Assembly (NCBI GenBank): GCA_013285445.1
Contig: CP053448.1
Span: forward strand, 1,302,001-1,366,000
Reading direction: 5' to 3'
DNA from: Pseudomonadota bacterium
Lineage (GTDB): Bacteria > Pseudomonadota > Gammaproteobacteria > Xanthomonadales > Wenzhouxiangellaceae
Length of the DNA stretch: 64,000 nucleotides
The translations under genes and the position numbers were made by a program. This document shows, piece by piece, positions 20,006 to 30,042 of the stretch. The notes beneath the pieces were generated by a model. The model was given only the letters and a program-made list of their open reading frames with translations. It was not told the origin of the DNA and did no database searches. Position 1 is the first letter of the stretch, and each line of letters starts with the position of its first letter.

Positions 20006-21904
20006 CTACCAGCCGCCGCCACCACCACCGCCACCGCCGCCGCCGGAAAAACCGCCCCCGCCGCCGCCGGAACTCGAGCCCGGTGCGGTCGCCGCCGATG
20101 CCGTGGCGCTGGCCAGGCCGCTGCCCAGCGCCGAGCCGAGGCTGGCCGCAGAGAACGCACCGCTGCGGCTGGTGGTGGCCGGGTACCAGTTCCGCGACTG
20201 GGCCGTGCCCGCCTGTATGGCCGACTCGATCTGGGCGGCGAAGCGTTCGGCCCAGGTGTCGGCGCAGTCCAGCGCCACGGCGTAGGGCAGCAGGCGCTCG
20301 AACTCTTCGAAAGTCTGCGGAGGGGCATCAGCGTGGCGCTGCTCGAAGTCGTCGCGCTCGGCTACCTGGAGATACAGCTTCAGACCCTCGACCTGGTCCA
20401 GCAGTTTGCGACCGCGCAGGGTCGGGGCCCGCAGCAGATGCCAGAACAGGCCGTTGACCACCCCGAGCGCGAGGACGACGAGCGCCGGCAGCCAGCCGAT
20501 CATGAAGCCGAACAAGCCCAGCACGACCACGCTGGCGGCGGCGAAGGGCAACGAGAACGCGGTCAGCAACAGCGCGCCAAAGAAGTCGGTGACGCCCTGG
20601 AGATCGCGCCAGCTTCGGTAGACGCGCATGACCAGAACGGCGGTGCCCAGGTTCCAGATGCTTTGGTGCGCGATCAGGAATATCGCGATGAACTTCTGCT
20701 CGCCGGGCAGCTGCAGCACCATGCTCAGCAGGGCCAGGATCGACAGCAGCACTCCCGGCACCAGCCACCACCGGTTGCGGTGAAAATAGCGGCCCTCCAT
20801 GCGGCCCGACAGCGATTTCTCGTGGGCCTTGAGCGCCTCCCGAATCTCGGCGTGATTGCTTTGCTTGAATACCAGGCTGCTGCGCCCGTCGAACAGCTGT
20901 TCGAGCAGGCGGCGCTCGGTCAGCGAGTCGGTGTCGCCTTCGGCGTTTTCGACCACATAGTCCTTCTTGCGCTTGTCGAGCTTCAGTGCGCCCTTGACCG
21001 CAAGGCTGACCAGTGCGGCGGCGGTGCAAGTGCGGTCATAGCCCATCTTCCAGACGTAGCGCAGCATGCCGGGCGAGTAACCTTCCGGCGGATCGTAGCG
21101 CGGGTAGATGGCGCCGGCGTCGGGGTCACGCCCGACCCGATACCAGGCGAACAGGAACCAGGCCAGCACCAGGGCAATGCCGGCCAGGCCACTGAAGAAC
21201 ACGCGGTTGTCCTGCACCACGTAGGCGCGCTTCTCGGCCGCCGTCGGCTCGTTCACGAGACCCTTGGGGAAACCGACGGCAATGGTCAAACCCTCGCGTG
21301 GGGCCAGTGCCCGGGTGGTTTCAAAGCGGACCTGACTGCCGCCAGTTGTCTCGGCCCGGTAGTCCTGACCCTGCTCGCCTTCGCTGCCGGTGTAGGCGTC
21401 CAGACGCAGTTGGTCTGTTGCCACCGAGCCGGGCAGGCGCACCACGGCGCCGGCCTGTTCGATACGAAAATCCCAGGCATTGCCGGTCACGTTCCAGTAG
21501 AGCTCGTCGAATTCGTCGAAGAAACCGATCTGGCGGTTGGTGCGGTAGGTCAGCTCGTAGCTGTGGCGGCCGTGATCGAGCAGCCGGTCGGCGCTGCCGA
21601 AGTAGATGCGCGTACCGTTGCTGATCGATTCGGTATGCCAGTCCTCGGGCTGGCCGTTGCGGCGCACACCGACGATTTCGAGCGGCACGACCACGCGCCG
21701 GCCGGAGCGATCGTGGTAGCGGGTCGGAAAATCGCGGTAGATGCCACGTCGAATCTGGCGGCCTTCGGCGACGACCGTGATGTGCTCGGTCACGACCATT
21801 TCGCCGGATGCATCGATCGTGATGTCGGCGGCAAATTCGACAATGCGTTCATCGGCCGCGGCCAGCATCGGCAGCAGGCAAAATGCAAGGAGCAGGCGTT
21901 TCAT
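20006..21904 (-). CDS. DUF2207 domain membrane protein with Gly-rich tail
   Basis: 632 residues with a signal peptide (LLLAFCLLPMLAAA). A large periplasmic beta-rich DUF2207 domain (about residues 20-230, IVEFAADITIDASGEMVVTE) is followed by one membrane segment near 245, a cytoplasmic part, and a cluster of hydrophobic segments around 385-480. The last 25 residues are almost all glycine with a final tryptophan (GGGGFSGGGG pattern), as in many DUF2207 proteins. It overlaps the LemA gene by ATGA, a pairing conserved in many bacteria, so the two proteins probably work together at the membrane. Function unknown. Confidence 0.85.
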   Translation of the reverse strand: MKRLLLAFCLLPMLAAADERIVEFAADITIDASGEMVVTEHITVVAEGRQIRRGIYRDFPTRYHDRSGRRVVVPLEIVGVRRNGQPEDWHTESISNGTRIYFGSADRLLDHGRHSYELTYRTNRQIGFFDEFDELYWNVTGNAWDFRIEQAGAVVRLPGSVATDQLRLDAYTGSEGEQGQDYRAETTGGSQVRFETTRALAPREGLTIAVGFPKGLVNEPTAAEKRAYVVQDNRVFFSGLAGIALVLAWFLFAWYRVGRDPDAGAIYPRYDPPEGYSPGMLRYVWKMGYDRTCTAAALVSLAVKGALKLDKRKKDYVVENAEGDTDSLTERRLLEQLFDGRSSLVFKQSNHAEIREALKAHEKSLSGRMEGRYFHRNRWWLVPGVLLSILALLSMVLQLPGEQKFIAIFLIAHQSIWNLGTAVLVMRVYRSWRDLQGVTDFFGALLLTAFSLPFAAASVVVLGLFGFMIGWLPALVVLALGVVNGLFWHLLRAPTLRGRKLLDQVEGLKLYLQVAERDDFEQRHADAPPQTFEEFERLLPYAVALDCADTWAERFAAQIESAIQAGTAQSRNWYPATTSRSGAFSAASLGSALGSGLASATASAATAPGSSSGGGGGGFSGGGGGGGGGGGW

Positions 21905-22491
21905 GCGGCAGTCTCTCGCGAGTGGCGCTGCAGCAGTTCGGCGACCTGCGGCGTGGCGCGGGTTTCTATGTCGGCGCTGAAGTACGACGCCTCGGAAAAG
22001 CCCAGCGGGCGCGCGATCAGCAGGTCCGGGAACTGCTGAATCCGGGTGTTGAGCTCGCGCACCGCACCATTGTAGAAGCGCCGCGCGTGCGACAGCAGAT
22101 CCTCGGTTTCAACGAGCTGAGTCGTGAGCTGCTGGAAGTTTTCGCTGGCGCGCAGCGCCGGGTAGTCTTCGGCCAGCACCAGCAGGCGTCCCAGTGCGGC
22201 GGCCAGCGCCACCTCGGCGCCGGCCATGGCCCGGGCCTCGCCGGACTGCTCGGCGGTCTGTGCCCGGCTGCGCAGGGCCGTGACGTCCTCGAGCACGCGC
22301 CGCTCGAAATTGGCATAGGCGCGCACGGCCGTCACCAGCTGGGGCACCAGGTCGTGGCGACGCTGCAGCTGCACGTCAATATCGGCAAAGCCGTTCCTGA
22401 CCAGGTTGCGGACGCGCACCAGACGGTTGAAGATCACGATGCCCCAGATCAGCAGCGCGACCAGCAAGACAAGCAGCAGCCCCTCGATCAT
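21901..22491 (-). CDS. LemA family protein
   Basis: 196 residues. One N-terminal membrane anchor (LLLVLLVALLIWGIVIFNRLV) is followed by the LemA signature RNLVRNGFADIDVQLQRRHD (about residues 30-49) and DLVPQLVTAVRAY, then a long helical domain ending LLIARPLGFSEASYF. LemA proteins face the periplasm or outside and have no firm biochemical role. First gene of a two-gene unit with the DUF2207 protein. Confidence 0.9.
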   Translation of the reverse strand: MIEGLLLVLLVALLIWGIVIFNRLVRVRNLVRNGFADIDVQLQRRHDLVPQLVTAVRAYANFERRVLEDVTALRSRAQTAEQSGEARAMAGAEVALAAALGRLLVLAEDYPALRASENFQQLTTQLVETEDLLSHARRFYNGAVRELNTRIQQFPDLLIARPLGFSEASYFSADIETRATPQVAELLQRHSRETAA

Positions 22492-22811
22492 CGCGTCATT
22501 TCTTTCAGTCCGGCAGCAATGCAGATGACATTCAGGGCTCCGGGGATGGCGCGACCCGGCGTTGTCGCTCCTGCACGGGAAACCAATCTTTCCCGGCCGC
22601 CGACGCCGTGATTCGAGTCATACCTGGAGCCCTGGTCGCAATCTACCGTGCTGCCGGGCCAATAGCAAGTTTCGGCCGGCAGAACGCTGGGTCGAGACGG
22701 CGCCTGTGCGCAGACAGGCAGCGCCGGGGAAGCGTGTGGAGCTGCGCGTGCGGCGCTGTCGCGGCCGGATGCAGCGCCGGCAGTCAAAAAACGGGTAGAA
22801 TTCATCGCTTC
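22492..22811. other. 320-base intergenic region between divergent lemA and ribF
   Basis: No convincing coding sequence on either strand. The only promoter-like element I can point to is TAGAAT at 22796-22801, 10 bases before the ribF ATG, without a good -35 element. Several GC-rich inverted stretches are present but no clear terminator. Confidence 0.4.
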
Positions 22812-23732
22812 ATGCGACTGATCCGAGACCTCAACCCCGATCCTGCCCAGCACGCACCGACTTCGGTGGCGGTGGGCAATTTCGACGGACTGCATCGTGG
22901 GCACCAGGCGCTGATCCGTGCGGCCCTCGATGGCGGGCGCAAACTGGAGTCCGCCATCATGTGCTTCGAACCACCCCCGGCGGTTGTGTTCCGCCCGGAT
23001 CGGCCGCAGCCGCGACTGCTGACCATTCGCGACCGGTTCGAGTTGTGCCGCGATATGGGACTGGATCTGATGTTCATGTTGCGATTCAATCGGGCGTTTG
23101 CCCGCCAGAGCCCGGAGCGTTTCGTGCGCGAGGTGCTGGTGCAGGGGGCCAAGGCGCAGCGTGTCGTAGTCGGCCATGATTTTCGTTTTGGTGCCCGCGC
23201 GCTGGGTGACCTGCCCATGCTGCACAAGCTCGGCCGCCGTTATGGCTTCGAGGTGGTGTGCGTTGACCCGGTCTGCGACGGTGAACAGCGGATCTCGTCT
23301 ACCGCCGTGCGCCACGCGCTGGGCGAGGGCGATCTGATCATGGTCGAGCGCCTGCTGGGGCGGCGCTACACGATTTCGGGCCGGGTGCTGCGTGGCCGGG
23401 CCATCGGTCGCGGCCTGGGTTTTCCGACTGTCAATATCCGGCCGCCGCGTCCGCCTGCGTTGAGCGGCGTGCTGGCGGTGCGGGTGTCGGGTGCCGGACT
23501 GGACGGGCATCCCGGAGTGGCCAGCCTCGGCCGGCGTCCCACCGTGGATGGGCGCGAGTGGCTGCTCGAGGTGCATCTGTTCGACTACGATGGCGCACTC
23601 TACGGTCGGCATCTGACCGTCGAGTTCACGGATTACCTCCGGCCCGAAGAGCGCTTCGACAACCTGCAAGAAATGAAGGAACAGATGGCGGTCGATGCCG
23701 AGGTGGCCAGACGCGCCCTCGGCATCGACTGA
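22812..23732 (+). CDS. ribF: Bifunctional riboflavin kinase / FAD synthetase
   Basis: Makes FMN and then FAD from riboflavin and ATP. The N-terminal nucleotidyltransferase domain has [17 protein letters not shown] (HxGH-like) and the later [10 protein letters not shown]. The C-terminal kinase domain has [15 protein letters not shown] (the PTAN-like motif as PTVN) and ends [14 protein letters not shown]. 306 residues, normal length. ATG 22812 matches the family start; the upstream frame is open but without family sequence. ileS follows after 14 bases, the conserved ribF-ileS-lspA order. Confidence 0.95.
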   Translation: MRLIRDLNPDPAQHAPTSVAVGNFDGLHRGHQALIRAALDGGRKLESAIMCFEPPPAVVFRPDRPQPRLLTIRDRFELCRDMGLDLMFMLRFNRAFARQSPERFVREVLVQGAKAQRVVVGHDFRFGARALGDLPMLHKLGRRYGFEVVCVDPVCDGEQRISSTAVRHALGEGDLIMVERLLGRRYTISGRVLRGRAIGRGLGFPTVNIRPPRPPALSGVLAVRVSGAGLDGHPGVASLGRRPTVDGREWLLEVHLFDYDGALYGRHLTVEFTDYLRPEERFDNLQEMKEQMAVDAEVARRALGID

Positions 23733-23746
23733 CCGAAACGCTGATC

Positions 23747-26552
23747 ATGGACTACAAAGACACCATCAACCTGCCCAAAACCGCCTTCCCGATGAAGGCC
23801 TCGCTGGCCCAGCGCGAGCCGGCCATGCTCGAGCAGTGGTACGCCCACGGCCTCTACGAGCGCATCCAGCAGTCCACCGGGGGGCGCGAGACCTTCGTGC
23901 TGCACGACGGCCCGCCTTACGCCAACGGCGACATCCACATCGGGCACGCGGTCAACAAGATCCTCAAGGACTTCGTGGTGCGCTCTGCCCTGATGGCCGG
24001 CTACCGGGCGCCCTACGTGCCGGGCTGGGACTGCCACGGGCTGCCGATCGAGCTGCAGGTCGAAAAGAAGGTCGGCAAGGTCGGACAGAAAGTGGATGCC
24101 GCCACGTTTCGCCAGAAGTGCCGCGAGTACGCAGAAAAGCAGATCGACAACCAGCGCAACGACTTCAAGCGCCTGGGCGGGCTGGGCGACTGGGACAACC
24201 CCTACGCCACCAAGGACTTCAGCTACGAGGCCGACATGCTGCGCGCGCTGGCGAAAATTGTCGAGCGCGGCCATCTCAAGCGCGGCGTCAAGCCGGTGCA
24301 CTGGTGCTTCGACTGCTCCTCGGCCCTGGCCGAGGCCGAGATCGAGTACCAGGACAAGACCTCGATCGCCGTTGACGTGCTGTTCGCCGCGGTCGACGCG
24401 GCCGAGCTGGGCCGGCGCTTCGGCGTCGACGGCCTGGCCCATGATGCCGGCGTCGTCATCTGGACGACCACGCCCTGGACCATTCCGGCCAACCAGGCGG
24501 TGTGCCTCAACGCCGAACTCGACTACGACCTGTTGCGCGGCCAGCGCGAGGGGCGCGCAGCGCGAGCTGGTGGTGGCCAGCGAGCTGCGCGAGGATGTCT
24601 GCAAGCGCATCGGCCTGGCGCAGGTCGAGGTGCTGGGCACGGTCAAGGGCGCCGAGCTCGAGCACCTGGCGCTCTCCCATCCCTTCAACGATGAGCGGGT
24701 GCCGGTCATCCTCGGCGAGCACGTCACCACCGAGACCGGCACCGGCGCGGTGCACACCGCGCCCGGGCACGGCCAGGAGGACTTCGAGATCGGCCAGCGC
24801 TACGGCCTGGCCGTGGTCAACCCGATCGACGGGCGCGGCGTGTTCGTCGACGACACGCCCGTGGTCGGCGGCGAGCACGTCTGGAAGGCCAACTCGATGC
24901 TGGTCGAGCACATGCGCGGCAACGGCACCCTGCTGGCCGCCGAGGACTTCGGCCACAGCTACCCGCACTGCTGGCGCCACAAGTCGCCGACCGCCTTTCG
25001 CACCACGCCGCAGTGGTTTATCGCCATGGACCAGGCCGGCCTGCGCGCCGACGCGCTGAAAGCCATCGACAACGTGCGCTGGGTGCCCGAGTGGGGCCAG
25101 GCGCGCATTCGCTCGATGATCGAGGCCCGCCCGGACTGGTGCATCTCGCGCCAGCGCACCTGGGGCGTACCGCTGGGCTTCTTCATCGACCGCGACAGCC
25201 AGCAGCCGCACCCCGACACGCCCGCATTGCTGCACCAGTTCGCCGACATCGTCGAGGCCGAAGGCGTCGATGCCTGGTACGCCGACGACATCGCCGGGCG
25301 CCTGGGCGTGGACGCGGAAAAATACGAGCCGGTGCCCGACATCCTCGACGTCTGGTTCGACTCCGGCGTGAGCCACCACTGCGTGCTCGACCAGCGCCCC
25401 GAACTCAAGCGCCCGGCCGACATCTACCTGGAAGGCTCCGACCAGCACCGCGGCTGGTTCCACTCCTCGCTGCTGACCTCGGTGGCCATGCACGGCATCG
25501 CGCCCTACGAGCAGGTGCTCACCCACGGCTTCACCGTCGACGCCGAGGGCAAGAAGATGTCGAAGTCGCAGGGCAACGTCATTGCCCCGCAGCAGGTCAT
25601 GAAGACCCTCGGCGCCGACATCCTTCGCCTGTGGGTGGCCGCCGCCGACTACCGCCAGGAAATGAGCGTCTCCGACGAGATCCTCAAGCGCGTCGCCGAC
25701 GCCTACCGGCGCATCCGCAACACCGCGCGCTTTTTGCTCGGCAACCTGCACGGTTTCGACCCGGCCGGTCATGCCCTCCCGCTCGACGAGCTGCTGCCGC
25801 TGGATCGCTATGCCGTCGACATGGCCGCGCGCCTGCACGACGAGGTGGTCGAAGCCTATCGCAACTACCGCTACCTCAGCATCTACCAGGGCGTGCACCA
25901 CTTCTGCTCGGTCGACATGGGCGCGTTCTACCTCGACATCATCAAGGACCGCCTCTACACGCTGCCGGCCGATCACCCGGCGCGGCGCTCGGCGCAGACG
26001 GCCATGCACCACATCCTCGAGGCCCTGGTGCGCTGGCTGGCCCCCGTGTGCTGCTTCACCGCGGAGGAAATCTGGGCCGAAATGCCCGGCGAACGCGACG
26101 ACTCGGTCATGCTGGCGACCTGGTACGAGGGCCTGGCCGCCGGCGGTGCCGCGGCCCGGCAGTCGATGGAGCGATTGCGCAAGGTGCGCGAAGTGGTCGG
26201 CCCCTGGCTCGAGCAGCTCAGGCGCGACAAGACCATCGGCGCCTCGCTGGCGGCCGAGATCACCCTGGAGGCGACCGGCACACTGGCCGGGGAACTCGCC
26301 GCCGTCGGCGACGAGCTGCGGTTTTTCTTCATCTCCTCCGACGTGCACCTGGCGCCGGTGGCCGAGCCGATGGAGACCGCCGGGATCGACGGCGATTCGC
26401 TCAAGGTGGCGGTGAAACCGAGCGAGCACACCAAGTGCGTGCGCTGCTGGCACCACCGCGACAGCGTCGGCAGCAATCCGGATCACCCGGACATCTGCGA
26501 GCGCTGCGTCGAAAACGTCGAAGGTCCGGGCGAGACCCGGCGCTGGGGCTGA
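23747..26552 (+). CDS. ileS: Isoleucyl-tRNA synthetase, reading frame broken by one base
   Basis: Class I aminoacyl-tRNA synthetase charging tRNA-Ile. The first part (from ATG 23747) has the HIGH motif in [12 protein letters not shown]. The second part, in the next frame, has [23 protein letters not shown] and the C-terminal zinc ribbon CVRCWHH...CERCVENV. The two frames join at a run of four G at 24550-24553. Removing one G restores [18 protein letters not shown] and a continuous protein of about 934 residues. Because the gene is essential and the rest is well conserved, the extra G is more likely a sequence error than a real mutation. The editing domain ([16 protein letters not shown]) is intact. 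Downstream lspA starts 11 bases after the stop. Confidence 0.93.
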
Positions 26553-26563
26553 CCGTGCTGCCG

Positions 26564-27052
26564 ATGCGTCCTGGACGATATGCGATGTGGCTGGGACTGG
26601 CCGGCGTGATCGTGCTGGTCGACCAGGCCACCAAGCATCTGGCCATCGCCCAGCTCGAGCTCTATCGGCCGGTGGAGGTGCTGTCCTGGTTCAACCTGAC
26701 CCTGGCCCACAATACCGGGGCGGCCTTCAGCTTTCTGGCCGGCGGCAGCGGCTGGCAGCGCTGGTTCCTGTCGGCGGTGGCAGTGGTCATTGTGGTCGCC
26801 ATGCTGGTGTGGCTGTGGCGACTGCCGCACCGGGCGCGGCTGTTGCCGACGGCGCTGGCATTGGTCATCGGCGGAGCGCTGGGTAACCTGATCGACCGCC
26901 TTCGTTTCGGCTACGTGGTCGATTTCATCGACTGGCACTACAACGACTGGCACTGGCCGGCATTCAATATCGCCGACTCGGCCATCGTCCTCGGCGTCGT
27001 GCTGCTGCTGCTCGACAGCCTGATCCCCGATCGCCGCCAGCATCACGCCTGA
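26564..27052 (+). CDS. lspA: Lipoprotein signal peptidase (signal peptidase II)
   Basis: Inner-membrane aspartyl protease that removes signal peptides from diacylglyceryl-modified prolipoproteins. Four hydrophobic segments in about 162 residues. Catalytic and conserved motifs are VDQATKHL, FNLTLAHNTGAAFSFL, GGALGNLIDRL (first Asp) and VVDFIDWH...FNIADSAI (second Asp). ATG 26564 chosen; GTG 26555 is also in frame. Directly behind ileS. Its substrates here include the lipoproteins at 37093 and 40811. Confidence 0.95.
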   Translation: MRPGRYAMWLGLAGVIVLVDQATKHLAIAQLELYRPVEVLSWFNLTLAHNTGAAFSFLAGGSGWQRWFLSAVAVVIVVAMLVWLWRLPHRARLLPTALALVIGGALGNLIDRLRFGYVVDFIDWHYNDWHWPAFNIADSAIVLGVVLLLLDSLIPDRRQHHA

Positions 27053-27065
27053 CCGCCTGGAGTCG

Positions 27066-27558
27066 GTCGGGGCCGCGTCCCCGACGTCCGGATCCGGCGC
27101 CACCACCACGGGCGATGCCCGCCTGTAGGTCGGGGCCGCGTCCCCGACGGACGAGGTGCGGGATCGGCCCGTGTGGCTGTGCGTGTACAGACCCGAATCC
27201 TCGACCGTCGCGGATGCGACCGCGACCTACGAACCTGGCGCCACCACCAGCGGTGATGCCCGCCCGTGGGTCGGGGCCGCGTCCCCGACGTCCGGATCCG
27301 GCGCCACCACCAAGGGCGATGCCCGCCTGTAGGTCGGGGCCGCGTCCCCGACGGACGAGGTGCGGGATCGGCCCGTGTGGTTGTGCGTGTACAGACCCGA
27401 ATCCTCGACCGTCGCGGATGCGACCGCGACCTACGAACCTGGCGCCACCACCAGCGGTGATGCCCGCCCGTGGGTCGGGGCCGCGTCCCCGACGTCCGGA
27501 TCCGGCGCCACCACCAAGGGCGATGCCCGCCCGTGGGTCGGGGCCACGTCCCCGACGT
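27066..27558. repeat. Tandem array of paired GTAG-type REP hairpins (REPIN-like), period 204
   Basis: A 204-base unit is present about 2.4 times. Hairpin type A is GTCGGGG-N6-CCCCGAC, at 27066, 27129, 27270, 27333, 27474 and 27537 (last with a changed loop). Type B, in opposite orientation, is GTCGCGG-N6-CCGCGAC, at 27207 and 27411. Type A copies at 27129 and 27333 are preceded by GTAG, and type B copies are followed by CTAC, its complement. GTAG at the hairpin foot is the signature of REP elements mobilised by RAYT transposases. The array fills the gap between lspA and the convergent BI-1 gene. No RAYT gene is in the window. Confidence 0.75.
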
Positions 27559-27570
27559 ACGACTTGTGGC

Positions 27571-28257
27571 TTACTCTTCGCCGAAGAAGAAGCCGAGCAG
27601 GTGCAGCAGGCTGGTGAACAGGTTATAGATCGATACGAACAGGGTCACCGTGGCCATGATGTAGTTGCGCTCGCCGCCGCGGATGATCTGCTGAGTCTGG
27701 AATAGAATCAGGCCGCACATCAGGACAGCAAACATGGCGCTGACGGCCAGCCCGAGCGCGCTCATGCCGAAGATGATCGATACCAGGCCGGCGATGAAAG
27801 CAACCAGGATACCCACGAACAGCATCGGACCAAGGAAGCTGAAGTCCTTGCGAGTGACCATGGCAAAGCCCGACAGACCGATGAAGGCGACCGCAGTCGA
27901 TCCAAGGGCCGCGATGACCAGCTCGTTGCCGTTGCTGAACATGGCGGTGTAGAGATTGACGATCGGGCCGATGGTTGCGCCCATGAAACCGGTCAGGGCG
28001 AATACGCTGAGAATGCCCCAGCCGGAGTTGCGCGTGGCGTAGGTCAGAAACAGCAGTCCGAAATAGCCGCCCAGCACCAGCCAGATATTGAGCGGCGGCC
28101 AGTTGTTGACCATGGCCAGACCCGCTGTGCCGGCGCTGAACAGCAGCGTCATGGCCAGCAGGTTCCAGGTGTTGCGCAGGACTCGCCGGGCATCGTCGTC
28201 GATGCGCTGGTCGGTCTGGGCGCTGCTGATCGTGGTCGCGCGAAGTTGATCGCTCAT
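27571..28257 (-). CDS. Bax inhibitor-1 (BI-1)/YccA family membrane protein
   Basis: 228-residue inner-membrane protein with about seven hydrophobic segments. Family features are VLRNTWNLLAMTLLFSAGTA near the N-terminus, FALTGFMGATIGPIVNLY, and the C-terminal ATVTLFVSIYNLFTSLLHLL. In E. coli YccA/YbhL relatives this group modulates FtsH or acts as a calcium leak channel; the role here is inferred only from family. ATG 28257 with AGAGGATCAAGG upstream is the natural start; the open frame extends to 28452 without family sequence. Confidence 0.9.
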   Translation of the reverse strand: MSDQLRATTISSAQTDQRIDDDARRVLRNTWNLLAMTLLFSAGTAGLAMVNNWPPLNIWLVLGGYFGLLFLTYATRNSGWGILSVFALTGFMGATIGPIVNLYTAMFSNGNELVIAALGSTAVAFIGLSGFAMVTRKDFSFLGPMLFVGILVAFIAGLVSIIFGMSALGLAVSAMFAVLMCGLILFQTQQIIRGGERNYIMATVTLFVSIYNLFTSLLHLLGFFFGEE

Positions 28258-28466
28258 GTTTGCCTTGATCCTCTGGTAAAAGTCGGTTAGATCATCAGAC
28301 CATGATTTTAGCAGGAAGGTTTCCAGAGCTTGCGTGAACCGGTCGTGAATCCGTTCATCGTCGCGTTGACAACCTGAGCCGCGCTGTCCTTCCCCCGGCG
28401 CCGCGGGCACTGGCCGATTCCGTGACGCGGTATGATGCTGTGCTGAATTCATCGACGGGTCACGAC

Positions 28467-29555
28467 ATGCAAACTCAACGCTGCCGCTGGGTGTGCGAGG
28501 CCATTCGCTCCATCGAGGCCGACTTCAATCGCTCGGCCGACACCCATCTCATTCGCATGGATATGCCGGTGGCCTGGCAAGGCTGGCAGCTCTACCTCAA
28601 GGACGAATCCATCCACCCGACCGGGAGCCTCAAGCATCGGCTGGCCCGCTCGCTGTTCCTGTACGGCCTGTGCAATGGCTGGATTGGCCCGGATACGCCC
28701 GTTATCGAGGCCAGCTCCGGTTCGACTGCGGTCTCGGAAGCCTATTTTGCCCGCCTGCTGGGTCTGCGCTTTATCGCGGTCATGCCCGACAGCGTCTCGC
28801 GCGAGAAGATTGCCCAGATCGAGTTCTACGGGGGCGAATCCCATCTCGTCGAACCGGGGGCGATCTACGCCGAGTCCGAGCGCCTGGCGCGCGAACTCGG
28901 CGGGCATTTCATGGACCAGTTCACCTACGCCGAGCGCGCGACCGACTGGCGCGGCAACAACAACATCGCCGAGAGCCTGTTTGCGCAGATGGCACAGGAA
29001 CCCCACCCGCGTCCGCGCTGGGTGGTGGTCTCGGCCGGCACCGGTGGCACGGCAGCGACCATGGGCCGATTCATGCGGTTTCGCTGTTTCGCTGGTGGTC
29101 CAACGCAGCTGTGCGTGGTCGATCCGGAACACTCGGTCTTTCACGAGTACTTTCGCAGCCGCGACCCCGGCTTGACCATCGAAGCCAGCTCGCGCATCGA
29201 GGGTATTGGCCGGCCGCGGGTCGAGCCGAGTTTCGTGCCCGAGGTGATCGATCGCATGCTGTCGGTTCCCGATGCGGCCAGTATGGCGGCGCTGCGTTTT
29301 CTCGAGGACTGGCTTGGGCGTCGCTGCGGCGGTTCGACCGGAACCAACCTGATCGGTGCGATCGAGCTGCTCTCGGAGATGCGCGCGGCCGGAGAGCAGG
29401 GCAGCGTGGCGACCCTGCTGTGCGATGACGGCGAGCGCTATCGTGAAACCTACTACAGCGACGACTGGCTCAGGCGGCAAGGGCTCGATATTGCGCCGTG
29501 GCTGCGCGCGCTCGGCCAATGGGCTGACAGCGGTCGCTGGCAGCCGCCGGCCTGA
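28467..29555 (+). CDS. PLP-dependent cysteine synthase-family protein (Cds1-like)
   Basis: Fold-type II PLP enzyme of about 362 residues. The Schiff-base lysine is in [13 protein letters not shown], the substrate loop is [15 protein letters not shown] and the phosphate cup is [14 protein letters not shown]. The sequence arrangement ([29 protein letters not shown]) suits the branch that includes L-cysteine desulfhydrase Cds1 rather than CysK or CysM. It probably releases sulfide from cysteine or makes a related beta-elimination; exact activity is not proven. ATG 28467 is used. Confidence 0.82.
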   Translation: MQTQRCRWVCEAIRSIEADFNRSADTHLIRMDMPVAWQGWQLYLKDESIHPTGSLKHRLARSLFLYGLCNGWIGPDTPVIEASSGSTAVSEAYFARLLGLRFIAVMPDSVSREKIAQIEFYGGESHLVEPGAIYAESERLARELGGHFMDQFTYAERATDWRGNNNIAESLFAQMAQEPHPRPRWVVVSAGTGGTAATMGRFMRFRCFAGGPTQLCVVDPEHSVFHEYFRSRDPGLTIEASSRIEGIGRPRVEPSFVPEVIDRMLSVPDAASMAALRFLEDWLGRRCGGSTGTNLIGAIELLSEMRAAGEQGSVATLLCDDGERYRETYYSDDWLRRQGLDIAPWLRALGQWADSGRWQPPA

Positions 29556-29592
29556 AGCCGGGCAGATCCTCGGCCAGCGCCTGGCATCCTGA

Positions 29593-30042
29593 TCAATCGC
29601 CCCCATCCGGTTGCGTAGCCGGGGCCAGCCGGATGTGCCGCGTCCCGCTGTCGTCGTCGCTGATGCTGATCGTCCAGTCCGGCGCGGGCAGCCAGCCCGG
29701 GCCGCGCTCGGGCCACTCCACCAGCAGCAGACTGCCCTCATCGAGCAGATCCTCCAGGCCCAGGTAGACAATCTCCTCGCCGTGGCTGAGCCGGTACAGG
29801 TCGAGATGATGAATGTGGCGTCCGTCGACGGTGTAGCTTTCGATCAGGCCGTAGCTCGGGCTCTTGACCCGGCCCGCGTAGCCCAGGGCGCGCAGCAGTC
29901 CGCGCACCAGCGTGGTCTTGCCAACGCCGAGATCGCCGCTCAGATAGACGATTCCGCCGCCGGCAAACAGCCTCGCAAGCTCGCGGCCCAGCGCCAGGGT
30001 GTCGGATTCGCGGGCCGCGGTGAACTCCCGCTCCGGATTCAT
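29593..30042 (-). CDS. tsaE: tRNA threonylcarbamoyladenosine biosynthesis ATPase TsaE
   Basis: ATPase partner of TsaB and TsaD in making the t6A37 modification of ANN-decoding tRNAs. 149 residues with Walker A LSGDLGVGKTTLVRGLLRAL, the conserved VKSPSYGLIESY and the Walker-B region HIHHLDLYRL, ending LLVEWPERG. It overlaps the upstream nnr gene by four bases (ATGA), the usual gammaproteobacterial pairing. Confidence 0.93.
   Translation of the reverse strand: MNPEREFTAARESDTLALGRELARLFAGGGIVYLSGDLGVGKTTLVRGLLRALGYAGRVKSPSYGLIESYTVDGRHIHHLDLYRLSHGEEIVYLGLEDLLDEGSLLLVEWPERGPGWLPAPDWTISISDDDSGTRHIRLAPATQPDGGD

Noticed and set aside
20006..20090. Glycine-rich run as a sequencing error in the DUF2207 gene
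   Set aside because: Gly-rich C-terminal tails ending in aromatic residues are common in DUF2207 proteins, and the frame stays open to a normal stop.
24507..26486. 659-codon open frame on the minus strand opposite ileS
   Set aside because: Antisense shadow of the ileS second half, where third-position G/C bias keeps the opposite frame open.
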